48,314 bases of DNA, taken from the NCBI GenBank assembly GCA_045595165.1, contig JAZNZY010000038.1, positions 1-48,314 on the forward strand, in the 5' to 3' direction. The DNA is from SFLA01 sp045595165 (GTDB taxonomy: Bacteria > Bacillota > Clostridia > Oscillospirales > CAG-382). The notes beneath the pieces are model-generated. The model had not been told where the DNA came from, made no database searches, and saw nothing but the letters and a program-made list of their open reading frames with translations. The translations under genes and the position numbers were made by a program. Below are positions 8,235 to 17,104 of the stretch, one piece after another (position 1 is the stretch's first letter; every line of letters starts with the position of its first letter).

Positions 8235-8267
8235 GACCACCGATTCTATATCGGTGGTCCCTTTTTT
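8235..8267. terminator. Bidirectional terminator between M56-LRR and argF
   Basis: A perfect 10-bp stem (GACCACCGAT / ATCGGTGGTC) with a TCTAT loop has CCTTTTTT on the plus side and CTATTTTT on the minus side. It serves both convergent genes; the argF stop codon lies in the plus-strand T run. Confidence 0.85.
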
Positions 8268-9255
8268 ATACAAGTGTTGCTGCCATTACGGCTTTTATGG
8301 TGTGCATACGGTTTTCGGCTTCGTCAAAGACGATGGATTTTTCGCTTTCGAATACCTCGTCGGTAACCTCCATACAGTCGATACCGAATTTTTCGTATAT
8401 TTCCTTGCCGGTGGTGGTATTAAGATCGTGGAATGCGGGGAGGCAATGCATAAAGCGGCACTGCGGGCCTGCTGTGTTCATAAGCTCGGTGGTAACGCGG
8501 TAAGGAGTAAGCTCCTCAATACGCTCCTTCCAGACTTCGTCGGGCTCACCCATAGAAACCCAAACGTCGGTATATATTACATCTGCGTTTGCAACAGCTT
8601 TTTTGGGGTCGGTGATAAACTCAAGCACCGCACCCGTTTCGGAAGCAATTCTTTTACATTCATCAACAAGTTCGAGGTTAGGGAAGTACTTCTCGGGTGC
8701 GCAGGCTACGAAATGCATACCCATCTTTGCACAGCCTACCATAAGAGAATTACCCATATTATAGCGGGCGTCGCCCATATAAACCAGCTTTTTGCCCTTC
8801 AGCTCGCCGCAATGCTCCTGAATTGTAAGGAAATCCGCCAGTATCTGTGTGGGGTGGAATTCGTTGGTAAGTCCGTTCCAAACGGGAACTCCTGCGTATT
8901 TCGCCAGCTCTTCAACAATTTCTTGTCCGAATCCTCTGTACTCGATACCGTCAAACATTCTGCCAAGCACTCTTGCAGTGTCCGCAATACTTTCCTTTTT
9001 GCCTATCTGTGAACCTTTAGGGTCAAGATAAACGGGGTGCATGCCCAGATCGGCCGCCGCAACCTCAAAAGCACAGCGGGTTCTGGTGCTGGTCTTTTCA
9101 AAAACCAGAGCTATACTTTTTCCTTCACACATTCTGTGAGGAATACCTGCTTTTTTCTTTGCCTTAAGCTCTGCACTTAACTTAAGCAGTTCGTTTATTT
9201 CTTCGGGTGTATAGTCAAGCAGCTTTAAAAAGCTTCTGTTTTTAAACTGTTCCAT
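8266..9255 (-). CDS. argF: Ornithine carbamoyltransferase
   Basis: Joins ornithine and carbamoyl phosphate to give citrulline. 329 residues, normal length. The carbamoyl-phosphate site STRTR is at 56-60, and the ornithine-side motif HCLPAFHD lies near 268. The start ATG overlaps the argD stop by one base (TAATG), so it is the translationally coupled last gene of the arginine operon. An anabolic role is inferred from context; no arginine deiminase or carbamate kinase gene is in the window, which argues against a catabolic ArcB. Confidence 0.97.
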   Translation of the reverse strand: MEQFKNRSFLKLLDYTPEEINELLKLSAELKAKKKAGIPHRMCEGKSIALVFEKTSTRTRCAFEVAAADLGMHPVYLDPKGSQIGKKESIADTARVLGRMFDGIEYRGFGQEIVEELAKYAGVPVWNGLTNEFHPTQILADFLTIQEHCGELKGKKLVYMGDARYNMGNSLMVGCAKMGMHFVACAPEKYFPNLELVDECKRIASETGAVLEFITDPKKAVANADVIYTDVWVSMGEPDEVWKERIEELTPYRVTTELMNTAGPQCRFMHCLPAFHDLNTTTGKEIYEKFGIDCMEVTDEVFESEKSIVFDEAENRMHTIKAVMAATLV

Positions 9256-10427
9256 TACATTATCTCCTTACATACTGTCTTAATGACGTTTACCGCCTTT
9301 TCAAGTGCGGGCATAGGAATATTAAGGGGAGGAAGCAAACGAACCTTATCCTTTGCGGTAAGGCAAAGCACGCCTTGGTTTATACATTCGTTTACTATCT
9401 CTTTGGCGTTACCCTTTGTCTTAATACCGATCATAAGTCCCATACCGCTTACGCTCTCAATGCCATCTGCATCCGCAAGGGAAGCGAAAACGTATTCGCT
9501 TTTGGATTTCACGTCCTTAAGAAAAGCTTCGTCCAGACGGCTTATAACGCTTAACGCGCCTGCACAGCACACGGGGTTTCCGCCGTATGTGGAGCCGTGG
9601 TCTGAAGGTCCCAGCACGTACTGTACCTTTTCGCCCATCATCGTTGCGCCGATGGGAAGTCCGCCGCCCAAACCCTTTGCGGTTGAAACAATATCTGGTG
9701 TGATACCGAACTGCATATAAGCGTAAAGGGATCCTGTTCTGCCGTTTCCGGTCTGAACTTCGTCGATTATAAGAGGAATATCATTTTCTGTAGCAAGACG
9801 CTGTGCTGTAATAACAAATTCTTTATCAAGAGGGATAACACCGCCTTCGCCCTGCACCATTTCAAGCATTATACCTGCGGGCTTAAGAGCCTCTACGGCG
9901 TTAATAAGCTCTTGCGTATCATTTGCCGCTACGTGGGCAAAACCCGGTGTAAGAGGATTAAACAGCTTGTGGAACACGTCCTGTCCCGTAGCGGAAAGGG
10001 TAGTAAGCGTTCTGCCGTGAAAGCTGTTTTTTAATGTGATGATCGTGAAGAATTCATCGCCCTTTTTCTGGGCGGAATACTTTCTCGCAACCTTAATGGC
10101 ACATTCGTTTGCTTCTGCGCCGGAATTGGAGAAAAACACCTTTTTCATTCCCGTTTTTTGGCACAGAGCCTCCGCAAGTAAAGCGCAAGGCTCGGTATAA
10201 TAAAGATTAGAGGTGTGCTGTAATCTGCACGCTTGCTCGGTAACAGCTTTTGTCCACTCATCATCGGCATATCCGAAAGCGGTAACGCCGATTCCGGAAC
10301 CCATATCAATGTATTCCTTGCCGTTAATATCCTTTACAATACAGCCTTTGCCGTCAACAAGTTCCAAGGGAAATCTCCCGTAAGTGCCTGCTATATATTG
10401 CTTGTCTTTTTCAATAAAACCGTTCAT
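9255..10427 (-). CDS. argD: Acetylornithine aminotransferase
   Basis: PLP-dependent class III aminotransferase converting N-acetylglutamate semialdehyde to N-acetylornithine. 390 residues. Visible are the PLP phosphate-binding NSGAEANE (101-108), the carboxylate acceptor region VQGEGGVIP, IIDEVQTGNGRTG (220-232) and the Schiff-base lysine K251 in STAKGLGGG. It starts 5 bases after the argB stop and shares one base with argF. Its neighbours decide for ArgD over other class III aminotransferases. Confidence 0.96.
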   Translation of the reverse strand: MNGFIEKDKQYIAGTYGRFPLELVDGKGCIVKDINGKEYIDMGSGIGVTAFGYADDEWTKAVTEQACRLQHTSNLYYTEPCALLAEALCQKTGMKKVFFSNSGAEANECAIKVARKYSAQKKGDEFFTIITLKNSFHGRTLTTLSATGQDVFHKLFNPLTPGFAHVAANDTQELINAVEALKPAGIMLEMVQGEGGVIPLDKEFVITAQRLATENDIPLIIDEVQTGNGRTGSLYAYMQFGITPDIVSTAKGLGGGLPIGATMMGEKVQYVLGPSDHGSTYGGNPVCCAGALSVISRLDEAFLKDVKSKSEYVFASLADADGIESVSGMGLMIGIKTKGNAKEIVNECINQGVLCLTAKDKVRLLPPLNIPMPALEKAVNVIKTVCKEIM

Positions 10428-10432
10428 ATGGT

Positions 10433-11302
10433 TTAACCTTTCGTTACCATCGTACCTGCGCCTTCGTCGGTAAGAAGCTCCATAAGAATAGAGTGTGAAA
10501 TGCGCCCGTCCATTATTACAACGTTATTCACACCGTGCTTAAGCGCCTCGATACAGCAATCCACCTTGGGTATCATACCGCCTGAAATAACGTTTTCTTC
10601 GTATAATTTTTTAGCTTCGTCAATCGTGATCTGGGGGACAAGGGTGGAAGGATCGTCTTTGTCGCGGAGTATACCTGCGATATCCGTCATCATTATAAGA
10701 CGTTCTGCTTCCAGCGCGCCGGCTATCTGCGCAGCAGCAGTATCACCGTTTATGTTGTAGATATTCCCGTTTTCATCGCAAGCAACGGTGGAAATAACGG
10801 GAATATATCCTTTTTCCAAAAGGTCGGTAACAGGCTGAATGTTTATGTTGGTAATATTACCAACGTATCCCAATCTTTCGTCCTTGAAATCGGCTTCGAT
10901 CAATCTGCCGTCAATACCGGAAATTCCCATTGCCTTTCCGCCCTTCATTTCAAGCATATTGACAAGGGTTTTGTTAACTTTACCGGCCAGAACCATTTGA
11001 ACTATATCAACGGTTTCTTTATCGGTAACGCGCAAACCGTCAACAAACTCGGCTTTTTTGCCGAGCTTCGCCATAGTTTCGCTTATCTCGGGACCGCCGC
11101 CGTGCACGAGTACAACTTTAACACCGATCAGCCACAAAAGCACGATATCTTCCATAACCTGCTCTTTTAGCTGTTGGTTTATCATGGCGTTACCGCCGTA
11201 TTTTACTACCACGCATTTGCCGTTGTAACGGCGGATATAAGGAAGCGCCGCAGTAAGAACTTCGGCTCTTTGTGCGTTGGAAAATGTATTATCGTTGTTC
11301 AT
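10433..11302 (-). CDS. argB: Acetylglutamate kinase
   Basis: Phosphorylates N-acetylglutamate, the controlled second step of arginine synthesis. 289 residues of the amino acid kinase fold: VVKYGGNAM near 33-41, the glycine-rich VLVHGGGPEIS (about 84-94), and the ATP-side INGDTAAAQIA. The C-terminal VNNVVIMDGRISHSIL is typical of arginine-sensitive NAGK, although feedback inhibition cannot be proven by eye. It lies 9 bases after argJ. Confidence 0.97.
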   Translation of the reverse strand: MNNDNTFSNAQRAEVLTAALPYIRRYNGKCVVVKYGGNAMINQQLKEQVMEDIVLLWLIGVKVVLVHGGGPEISETMAKLGKKAEFVDGLRVTDKETVDIVQMVLAGKVNKTLVNMLEMKGGKAMGISGIDGRLIEADFKDERLGYVGNITNINIQPVTDLLEKGYIPVISTVACDENGNIYNINGDTAAAQIAGALEAERLIMMTDIAGILRDKDDPSTLVPQITIDEAKKLYEENVISGGMIPKVDCCIEALKHGVNNVVIMDGRISHSILMELLTDEGAGTMVTKG

Positions 11303-11311
11303 AAAAGCTCC

Positions 11312-12526
11312 TTATGTGCGGTAATCGCCGTTGATCTTAACGTAATCGTATGTGAGATCGCACCCCCAGGCTGTCGCGGAATACCGTCCGTCGCCGAGAG
11401 AAATGAGTATCTCTATCTCTTTTTCAAGTAGGATTTCTTTTGCCTTTTCTTCGGAGAAGGGGACTCCCGCACCGTTTTCGCAAACGGTAATCTCTCCTTT
11501 AACGCTCCTGAAGGAAACTCCTATCTTCGTAACATCAACCTTTGCGCCGCTGTAGCCGATTGCACACAGCACGCGTCCCCAGTTAGCGTCAGCACCGAAC
11601 ATTGCGGCTTTAAGCAGGCTGGAGCATATAACGCTCTTTGCGCAGATCTTTGCGGTTTCCTCGCTGTCAGCGCCGGTAGCTTTACATTCCAGAAGCTTGG
11701 TGGCACCCTCGCCATCTCCCGCGATCATTCTGCAAAGACCTACGGTTATGGTGTTCAACGCTGTCATAAACACAGTAAAATCTTGGTTTTCTTCTGTAAT
11801 CTCTTTGTTACCTGCCATACCGTTTGCAAGAACGGTAACCATATCGTTGGTGGATGTATCACCGTCAACGCTAACCATATTAAATGTGTTCTTAATATCT
11901 GTTGAAAGTGCTTTTTGAAGCATATCGGGAGTGATGGCACAGTCGGTGGTAATAAATACCAGCATCGTTGCCATATTGGGATGGATCATACCGCTTCCTT
12001 TTGCGATACCGCCCATACGGCATATTTTCCCGTCTATTTCAAATTCAACCGCTAATTCCTTGGAAACAGTGTCGGTGGTCATAATTGCTTCGGCGGCAAA
12101 ACCGCTTCCGTCATAAGTTAGTCCGTCGCACAGCAATGCCATACTGTTTGCAATAGGGGTAATGTCCAAAGGTTGTCCGATAACGCCGGTAGATGCGACA
12201 ACTACATCGTTTTCGGCAATATTCGTATATTCGGAAACCAGTTTACACATTTCCTTTGCTATCTGAATTCCGTTTGCGTTGCAGGTATTTGCGTTTCCGC
12301 TGTTGCAAATTACCGCCTGCGCCTTTCCGTCGGAAAGATTGCGCATATCAAGGAGCAGGGGAGCTCCTTTAACAAGGTTTGTTGTATATACGGCAGCGGC
12401 GCTTGCGGGAACGTCACTCACGATCAGCGCAAGATCCTTTTTTGTGCGGTTCTTTCGTATACCGCAATGAATACCGCTTGCTTTAAATCCTTTTGCGGCA
12501 CAAATACCGCCGGAAATAAGTTTCAT
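11312..12526 (-). CDS. argJ: Glutamate N-acetyltransferase / ornithine acetyltransferase
   Basis: Recycles the acetyl group from N-acetylornithine to glutamate, making the pathway cyclic; bifunctional members can also use acetyl-CoA. 404 residues. The self-cleavage site is visible as KGSGMIHPNMATML, with A186-T187 the predicted scissile bond and T187 the nucleophile of the beta chain. A TAAGGAGA site precedes the ATG. Mono- or bifunctionality cannot be told from sequence alone, but no argA or argE is seen in the window. Confidence 0.96.
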   Translation of the reverse strand: MKLISGGICAAKGFKASGIHCGIRKNRTKKDLALIVSDVPASAAAVYTTNLVKGAPLLLDMRNLSDGKAQAVICNSGNANTCNANGIQIAKEMCKLVSEYTNIAENDVVVASTGVIGQPLDITPIANSMALLCDGLTYDGSGFAAEAIMTTDTVSKELAVEFEIDGKICRMGGIAKGSGMIHPNMATMLVFITTDCAITPDMLQKALSTDIKNTFNMVSVDGDTSTNDMVTVLANGMAGNKEITEENQDFTVFMTALNTITVGLCRMIAGDGEGATKLLECKATGADSEETAKICAKSVICSSLLKAAMFGADANWGRVLCAIGYSGAKVDVTKIGVSFRSVKGEITVCENGAGVPFSEEKAKEILLEKEIEILISLGDGRYSATAWGCDLTYDYVKINGDYRT

Positions 12527-12537
12527 TTTAATTCTCC

Positions 12538-13467
12538 TTAATCATTCACACAAAGTCCGCATTTTTCATCGACACCCAAAAGGATGTTCATATTCTGGAT
12601 CGCAGCGCCCGAAGCACCTTTGCCTAAATTATCGAACCGTGCTGTGAGTATAATTCTTTCGTCGTTGCCGTGAACGCTGATACACATATCGTCCCGTCCC
12701 GAAAAACGGTTTGCGGATAACATACCCGTATCATCTTCACTGTCATCAACAAAAACGAGTCCGTCGCTGTAATATGCCTTGTAAATATCACGAATCGTAT
12801 TGATATCACCGCATATATCTTTTGCAAATAAGGACACGGTAACTTCCATACCGCTGTAAAAATCACCGACGATGGGGCAGAATACGGGCATATTATCAAT
12901 ACCGCAGACATGCGCCATCTCTTTGAGATGTTTGTGCTGTTGTGTAAGCGCGTATTGTCTGGGGGCTTTCAGCAGAGGAGATCTGTTTTCGTCCTCGTAT
13001 TCGGCAATCATCTTTTTTCCGCCTCCGGAATATCCGGTAAGTGAAAAACAAGAAAGCAATACGTCCTTGTTCAGAACTCCTTTTTGAACAAGAGGTGCAA
13101 CAAGGGCGATAAATCCGCTTGCGTGGCATCCCGGATTTGCGATACGGTTGCTGTTTTTTATCTTTTCTCTCTGTCCCTCAAGCTCGGGAAAACCGTATGT
13201 CCATCCCTCGGAAACGCGGTGCGCGGTGGAAGTATCTATTATTTTTGTGTTTGATTCTTCAGCCAGCGCAACGGCTTCTATTGCCGCTGCATCGGGAAGA
13301 CATAAGAAAACTATGTCAGCGTTAAGGATAGCATTTTTACGCTCGGCGGTGTCTTTTCTTTTGTCATCGGGCAGAATTATCAATTCTATATCTTTTCTTT
13401 GAGAAAGGCGCTCTGCGATCCGCAGACCGGTGGTTCCTGCGCTTCCGTCTATAAATACTTTTGTCAT
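12538..13467 (-). CDS. argC: N-acetyl-gamma-glutamyl-phosphate reductase, short type-2 form
   Basis: NADPH-dependent reduction of acetylglutamyl phosphate to the semialdehyde. At 309 residues it matches the short type-2 ArgC class rather than the roughly 345-residue type 1. It has GSAGTTGLRI (8-17) for NADP and the catalytic Cys114 in NPGCHASGF. The GHP segment of type 1 is absent, as expected for type 2. Its ATG overlaps the argH stop by 4 bases (ATGA). Confidence 0.95.
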   Translation of the reverse strand: MTKVFIDGSAGTTGLRIAERLSQRKDIELIILPDDKRKDTAERKNAILNADIVFLCLPDAAAIEAVALAEESNTKIIDTSTAHRVSEGWTYGFPELEGQREKIKNSNRIANPGCHASGFIALVAPLVQKGVLNKDVLLSCFSLTGYSGGGKKMIAEYEDENRSPLLKAPRQYALTQQHKHLKEMAHVCGIDNMPVFCPIVGDFYSGMEVTVSLFAKDICGDINTIRDIYKAYYSDGLVFVDDSEDDTGMLSANRFSGRDDMCISVHGNDERIILTARFDNLGKGASGAAIQNMNILLGVDEKCGLCVND

Positions 13468-14840
13468 TTTTCAAGAATCTCTTTCACATAGTTTATCTGT
13501 GCTTTAACCGAATCTATTGAGGTTCCGCCCTCGGAAATGCGTTTTTCAACGCATGTCATCAAATCTATATCACTATAAAGATCGGTATCAAACAAATCGG
13601 AATATTCCTTGTAGGTTTCAATGGGAAGCTCTTCGAGCACGGTATTCTTCTCAATGCAAAGAGCAACCAAGATGCCGGAAATTTTGTATGCGCTTCTAAA
13701 GGGCATTCCTTTTTTAACGAGATAATCAGCAAGATCTGTTGCGTTTATGAATCCCTTTTGCGCGGCACGTTTCATATTAACGGTATTCGCTTTCAAGGTC
13801 TTTATCATTCCCGTGAACACCTTAAGACACATTATAACCGTGTCGCAGGCATCAAAAACACTTTCTTTATCTTCCTGCATATCCTTGTTGTATGCAAGCG
13901 GGAGTCCTTTGAGAGTAGTAAGCAGGGATAAGAGGTCTCCGTAAACACGTCCCGTCTTTCCTCTTACAAGCTCTGCCATATCGGGATTTTTCTTTTGAGG
14001 CATTATGGATGAGCCGGTAGTATATGCATCGGAAAGCTCGATGAATTTAAACTCCCAGCTTGACCAAAGAATTATTTCCTCGGAAAATCGGGAAAGGTGC
14101 ATCATAAGAATGGCGATATCGCTCATAAGCTCAGCGCAAAAATCGCGGTCGGAAACACCGTCAAGGCTGTTAAGACAAATTCCGTCAAACCCAAGTTTTT
14201 GTGCTTCAAATCGTCTGTCGGTATCGTAAGTGGTTCCCGCAAGTGCGCAACAGCCGATAGGGGAGAAGTTCATTCTTTTTCTGCAATCATTCAGTCTGTC
14301 CATATCGCGGAGGAGCATCATAGCGTAAGCCATAAGATGATGTCCGAAGGTTATGGGCTGTGCTCTTTGCAAATGGGTATACCCGGGCATTATGGAATCT
14401 TTGTATTCGTCTGCTTTTTCGGTAATAACTGCAGCGAGCTCTTTTGTGAGTGCAAGAATTTCATCGGTTTCGTTGCGGAGATACATACGGATGTCCAACG
14501 CCACCTGGTCGTTTCTGCTTCGCGCCGTGTGAAGCTTTTTGCCCGTTTCTCCGATACGCTCGGTCAACACCTGCTCCACAAACATATGAATGTCTTCGCA
14601 GGACATATCGATCTCAAGATTACCGGATTCAATATCTGCAAGTATATCCTCAAGTCCTTCGGTGAGAGCATCCGCATCAGCCTGTGAAATAATTCCCTGC
14701 TTTGCAAGCATTGCCGCGTGGATAATACTACCGGTGATATCCTGTCTGTACATTCTGCTATCAAAATGTATAGAAGAGTTGAAATCATCGGCTATTTTTT
14801 CTGTTATACCGTCGGTGCGGCCTGCCCACATTTTTGCCAT
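13464..14840 (-). CDS. argH: Argininosuccinate lyase
   Basis: Splits argininosuccinate into arginine and fumarate. The ATG at 14840 is chosen because a GGAG site lies 9 bases upstream and the protein then begins MAKMWAGRTDG, the family's usual start; a further upstream in-frame ATG at 14885 would add 15 unlikely residues. 458 residues. The fumarase/lyase signature GSSIMPQKKNPD is present, as are HTARSRNDQVA and the TGYTHLQ-like PGYTHLQRAQP. It overlaps argC by 4 bases. Confidence 0.97.
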   Translation of the reverse strand: MAKMWAGRTDGITEKIADDFNSSIHFDSRMYRQDITGSIIHAAMLAKQGIISQADADALTEGLEDILADIESGNLEIDMSCEDIHMFVEQVLTERIGETGKKLHTARSRNDQVALDIRMYLRNETDEILALTKELAAVITEKADEYKDSIMPGYTHLQRAQPITFGHHLMAYAMMLLRDMDRLNDCRKRMNFSPIGCCALAGTTYDTDRRFEAQKLGFDGICLNSLDGVSDRDFCAELMSDIAILMMHLSRFSEEIILWSSWEFKFIELSDAYTTGSSIMPQKKNPDMAELVRGKTGRVYGDLLSLLTTLKGLPLAYNKDMQEDKESVFDACDTVIMCLKVFTGMIKTLKANTVNMKRAAQKGFINATDLADYLVKKGMPFRSAYKISGILVALCIEKNTVLEELPIETYKEYSDLFDTDLYSDIDLMTCVEKRISEGGTSIDSVKAQINYVKEILEK

Positions 14841-14884
14841 TTGCCTGTTCTCCTTAAGTCTGAATATATGCGTAACATACGCCA

Positions 14885-14924
14885 AATACCGGCTGACCGC
14901 ATTTTCGTACGGTCATCCGGTATT
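14885..14924 (-). other. Large hairpin in the argG-argH gap
   Basis: An 8-bp stem (AATACCGG / CCGGTATT), one mismatch, then a 6-bp stem (TGACCG / CGGTCA) closes a 10-base loop. A small GCGTA/TACGC hairpin follows toward argH. In the operon direction there is no T run, so it looks like an mRNA processing or stability element rather than a terminator. Confidence 0.6.
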
Positions 14925-14938
14925 CAAAATATTTTTGA

Positions 14939-16153
14939 TTATTTGCCGTCAACCATTGCCTGAACCTTTATGGGAAGACCGTAAAGGTTGATAAATCCGG
15001 TTGCATCGGTCTGATCGTAATCGCTTTCGCCGAATGTAGCGATCTCCTCGCTGTAGAGAGAGTAATCGCTCCAAACACCGGCGTTGATCATATTGCCCTT
15101 GTAGAGCTTGAGCTTTACCTTACCGGTTACGCGTTCCTGAGTCTTGTCAACAAAAGCGGAGAGTGCCTCGCGGAGAGGTGTAAACCACTGACCGTTGTAA
15201 ACCAGTTCAGCAAAGGTAATGGAAAGACGCTGTTTCTCGTGAAGAGTCATCTTGTCAAGGCAGATGCTTTCAAGAACAGAGTGTGCTTTGTAAAGGATGG
15301 TTCCGCCGGGAGTTTCATATACACCGCGGCATTTCATACCTACAAGACGGTTTTCAACGATATCGATGATACCGATACCGTTCTTTCCGCCGATCTCGTT
15401 CAGCTTGAGTATGATATTTTTTGCGCTCATCTTTTCGCCGTTAAGAGCTACGGGAGTGCCCTGATCGAACTCAAGAGTGATGTAGGTAGGTTCATCGGGA
15501 GCCTGAAGGGGGGAAACGCCCATTTCAAGGAAGCCTTCTTTTTCGTACATAGGCTCATTGCCGGTATCTTCAAGATCCATACCTTCGTGGGAAAGATGCC
15601 AGAGGTTTTTATCCTTGGAATAGTTGGTCTCACGGTTTATCTTCAAGGGAATATCGTGAGCTTCTGCGTATTCGATCTCTTCCTCGCGGGATTTGATGTC
15701 CCATTCACGCCAGGGAGCGATAATGGGCATATTGGGGCAGAAGTGCTTAAGTGCAAGCTCAAAACGTACCTGATCGTTACCCTTACCGGTACAGCCGTGA
15801 GCGATAGCGTCAGCATTTTCTTTTATAGCGATTTCAGCAAGACCCTTTGCTATGCAGGGACGTGCGTGGCTGGTACCGAGAAGATATTCTTCGTAAACAG
15901 CGCCTGCTTTCATAGTGGGAATAATATATTCATCAACGTATTCGTCGGTCTGGTCAAGAACGTAAAGCTTGGAGGCGCCGGTCTTAAGAGCCTTTTCTTC
16001 AAGACCTTCAAGCTCATCTGCCTGTCCTACGTTACCGGAAACGGCGATAACTTCGCAGTTGTTGTAGTTTTCTTTAAGCCAGGGAATGATGATGGACGTG
16101 TCAAGACCGCCGGAGTAGGCAAGCACGACCTTTTTAATGTTTTCTTTGTTCAT
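14939..16153 (-). CDS. argG: Argininosuccinate synthase
   Basis: ATP-dependent condensation of citrulline and aspartate. 404 residues. The N-type ATP pyrophosphatase loop AYSGGLDTS is at about 13-21, and HGCTGKGNDQVRFE and the GTSHARP segment are conserved. GGAGG lies 8 bases before ATG 16153. It is the first gene of the operon behind a near-consensus promoter, and is separated from argH by 98 bases that hold a large hairpin. Confidence 0.98.
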   Translation of the reverse strand: MNKENIKKVVLAYSGGLDTSIIIPWLKENYNNCEVIAVSGNVGQADELEGLEEKALKTGASKLYVLDQTDEYVDEYIIPTMKAGAVYEEYLLGTSHARPCIAKGLAEIAIKENADAIAHGCTGKGNDQVRFELALKHFCPNMPIIAPWREWDIKSREEEIEYAEAHDIPLKINRETNYSKDKNLWHLSHEGMDLEDTGNEPMYEKEGFLEMGVSPLQAPDEPTYITLEFDQGTPVALNGEKMSAKNIILKLNEIGGKNGIGIIDIVENRLVGMKCRGVYETPGGTILYKAHSVLESICLDKMTLHEKQRLSITFAELVYNGQWFTPLREALSAFVDKTQERVTGKVKLKLYKGNMINAGVWSDYSLYSEEIATFGESDYDQTDATGFINLYGLPIKVQAMVDGK

Positions 16154-16191
16154 AATATATGCCTCCGAAATTTAAACTGAATTTGTGAAAT

Positions 16192-16220
16192 ATTATACAA
16201 TCAACACGCCGATTTGTCAA
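16192..16220 (-). promoter_or_regulatory. Promoter of the arginine operon
   Basis: On the minus strand TTGACA (16220-16215) and TATAAT (16197-16192) are both perfect, 17 bases apart, 38 bases before the argG ATG. Such a strong promoter implies repression, but no clear ARG box is recognisable. AT-rich imperfect dyads (16280-16319, GTGT...ACAC...GTGT) lie further upstream. Confidence 0.85.
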
Positions 16221-16339
16221 CAATATTAAGAGAATAACTGCTTTTTTTACTTTTTTAATACAGAATCCATAAGTTTTTAGTGTTTATTTATGCAAATACA
16301 CAATAAATTTATTTAGTGTTGGAAAAACAACGATTATCC

Positions 16340-16368
16340 TTGATTTTTTACGCTAAAATTGTTATATT
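16340..16368 (+). promoter_or_regulatory. Promoter of the two-component system
   Basis: TTGATT (16340-16345) and TATATT (16363-16368), 17 bases apart, lie about 60 bases before the response regulator gene. Confidence 0.55.
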
Positions 16369-16429
16369 GTATTAAAAGTTTATTTTGAGTTTATATTTCT
16401 GTGTTATCTTATCATAAGGGGGTATGTAT

Positions 16430-17104
16430 ATGTTTCACATTCTTGTTGTTGACGATGACAAAAATACACGGTTGTTTTTTAAAACGGTGCTTGAAAATGA
16501 AAAGTATACCGTATCCACCGCTTCCAACGGAAAAGAAGCACTTACTCTAATGGATTCAACACATATAGACCTGGTGGTTTTGGATATTATGATGCCGGAA
16601 ATGGACGGGTACGCTTTTACAAAAGCGTTAAGAGAAAACAACAATTCTTTGCCCGTGCTTATGGTATCTGCGAAACAGCAGGCAGAAGACAAAAGAAAAG
16701 GCTTTTTGGTGGGTACAGACGATTATATGGTCAAGCCTATTGACGAAGAAGAAATGCTCCTCCGCATAAAAGCGCTTCTTCGCCGTGCACAGATAGTTAA
16801 TGAACGGCGTATTATTATCGGCAATATAATTCTCGATTACGATTCTTACACCGTTATCGGGAACGGCGAAAGCATCGAACTTCCTCAAAAGGAATTTCTG
16901 CTTTTGTATAAACTTCTTTCTTATCCCGGAAAGATTTTTACCCGTATACAGCTTATGGATGAGATATGGGGAGCGGACAGTGATACCGGCTGGGAAACCG
17001 TAACCGTACATATCGGCAGGTTGAGAAAAAGATTTGAAAACTGCAAGGAATTTGAGATAGAATCAGTAAGAGGTCTTGGTTATAAGGCGGTGAAAAAGAT
17101 ATGA
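16430..17104 (+). CDS. OmpR/PhoB-type response regulator
   Basis: 224 residues. The receiver domain has the acidic pair D8-D9, phospho-acceptor D52 (VVLDIMMPEMDG), the S/T switch region MVSAK and K102 (MVKPID). The C-terminal winged helix (about 130-224) ends in WETVTVHIGRLRKRFE and VRGLGYK, the OmpR signature. ATG 16430 is preferred: AAGGGGG ends 7 bases before it, whereas an in-frame ATG at 16424 would lie one base from that site. It overlaps the kinase gene by 4 bases, so they form a pair. The target genes are unknown. Confidence 0.95.
   Translation: MFHILVVDDDKNTRLFFKTVLENEKYTVSTASNGKEALTLMDSTHIDLVVLDIMMPEMDGYAFTKALRENNNSLPVLMVSAKQQAEDKRKGFLVGTDDYMVKPIDEEEMLLRIKALLRRAQIVNERRIIIGNIILDYDSYTVIGNGESIELPQKEFLLLYKLLSYPGKIFTRIQLMDEIWGADSDTGWETVTVHIGRLRKRFENCKEFEIESVRGLGYKAVKKI

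Noticed and set aside
8254..9012. A 252-codon plus-strand frame opposite argF
   Set aside because: Antisense shadow of a conserved gene; it starts inside the bidirectional terminator and has no motif.
14885..14924. Terminator of argG
   Set aside because: No T run follows in the operon direction; the T-rich side faces the strand with no gene.
15239..16180. A 313-codon plus-strand frame opposite argG
   Set aside because: Antisense shadow; the argG product is fully conserved on the other strand.
16261..16330. ARG box upstream of argG
   Set aside because: Only AT-rich partial dyads were found, none convincing by eye.
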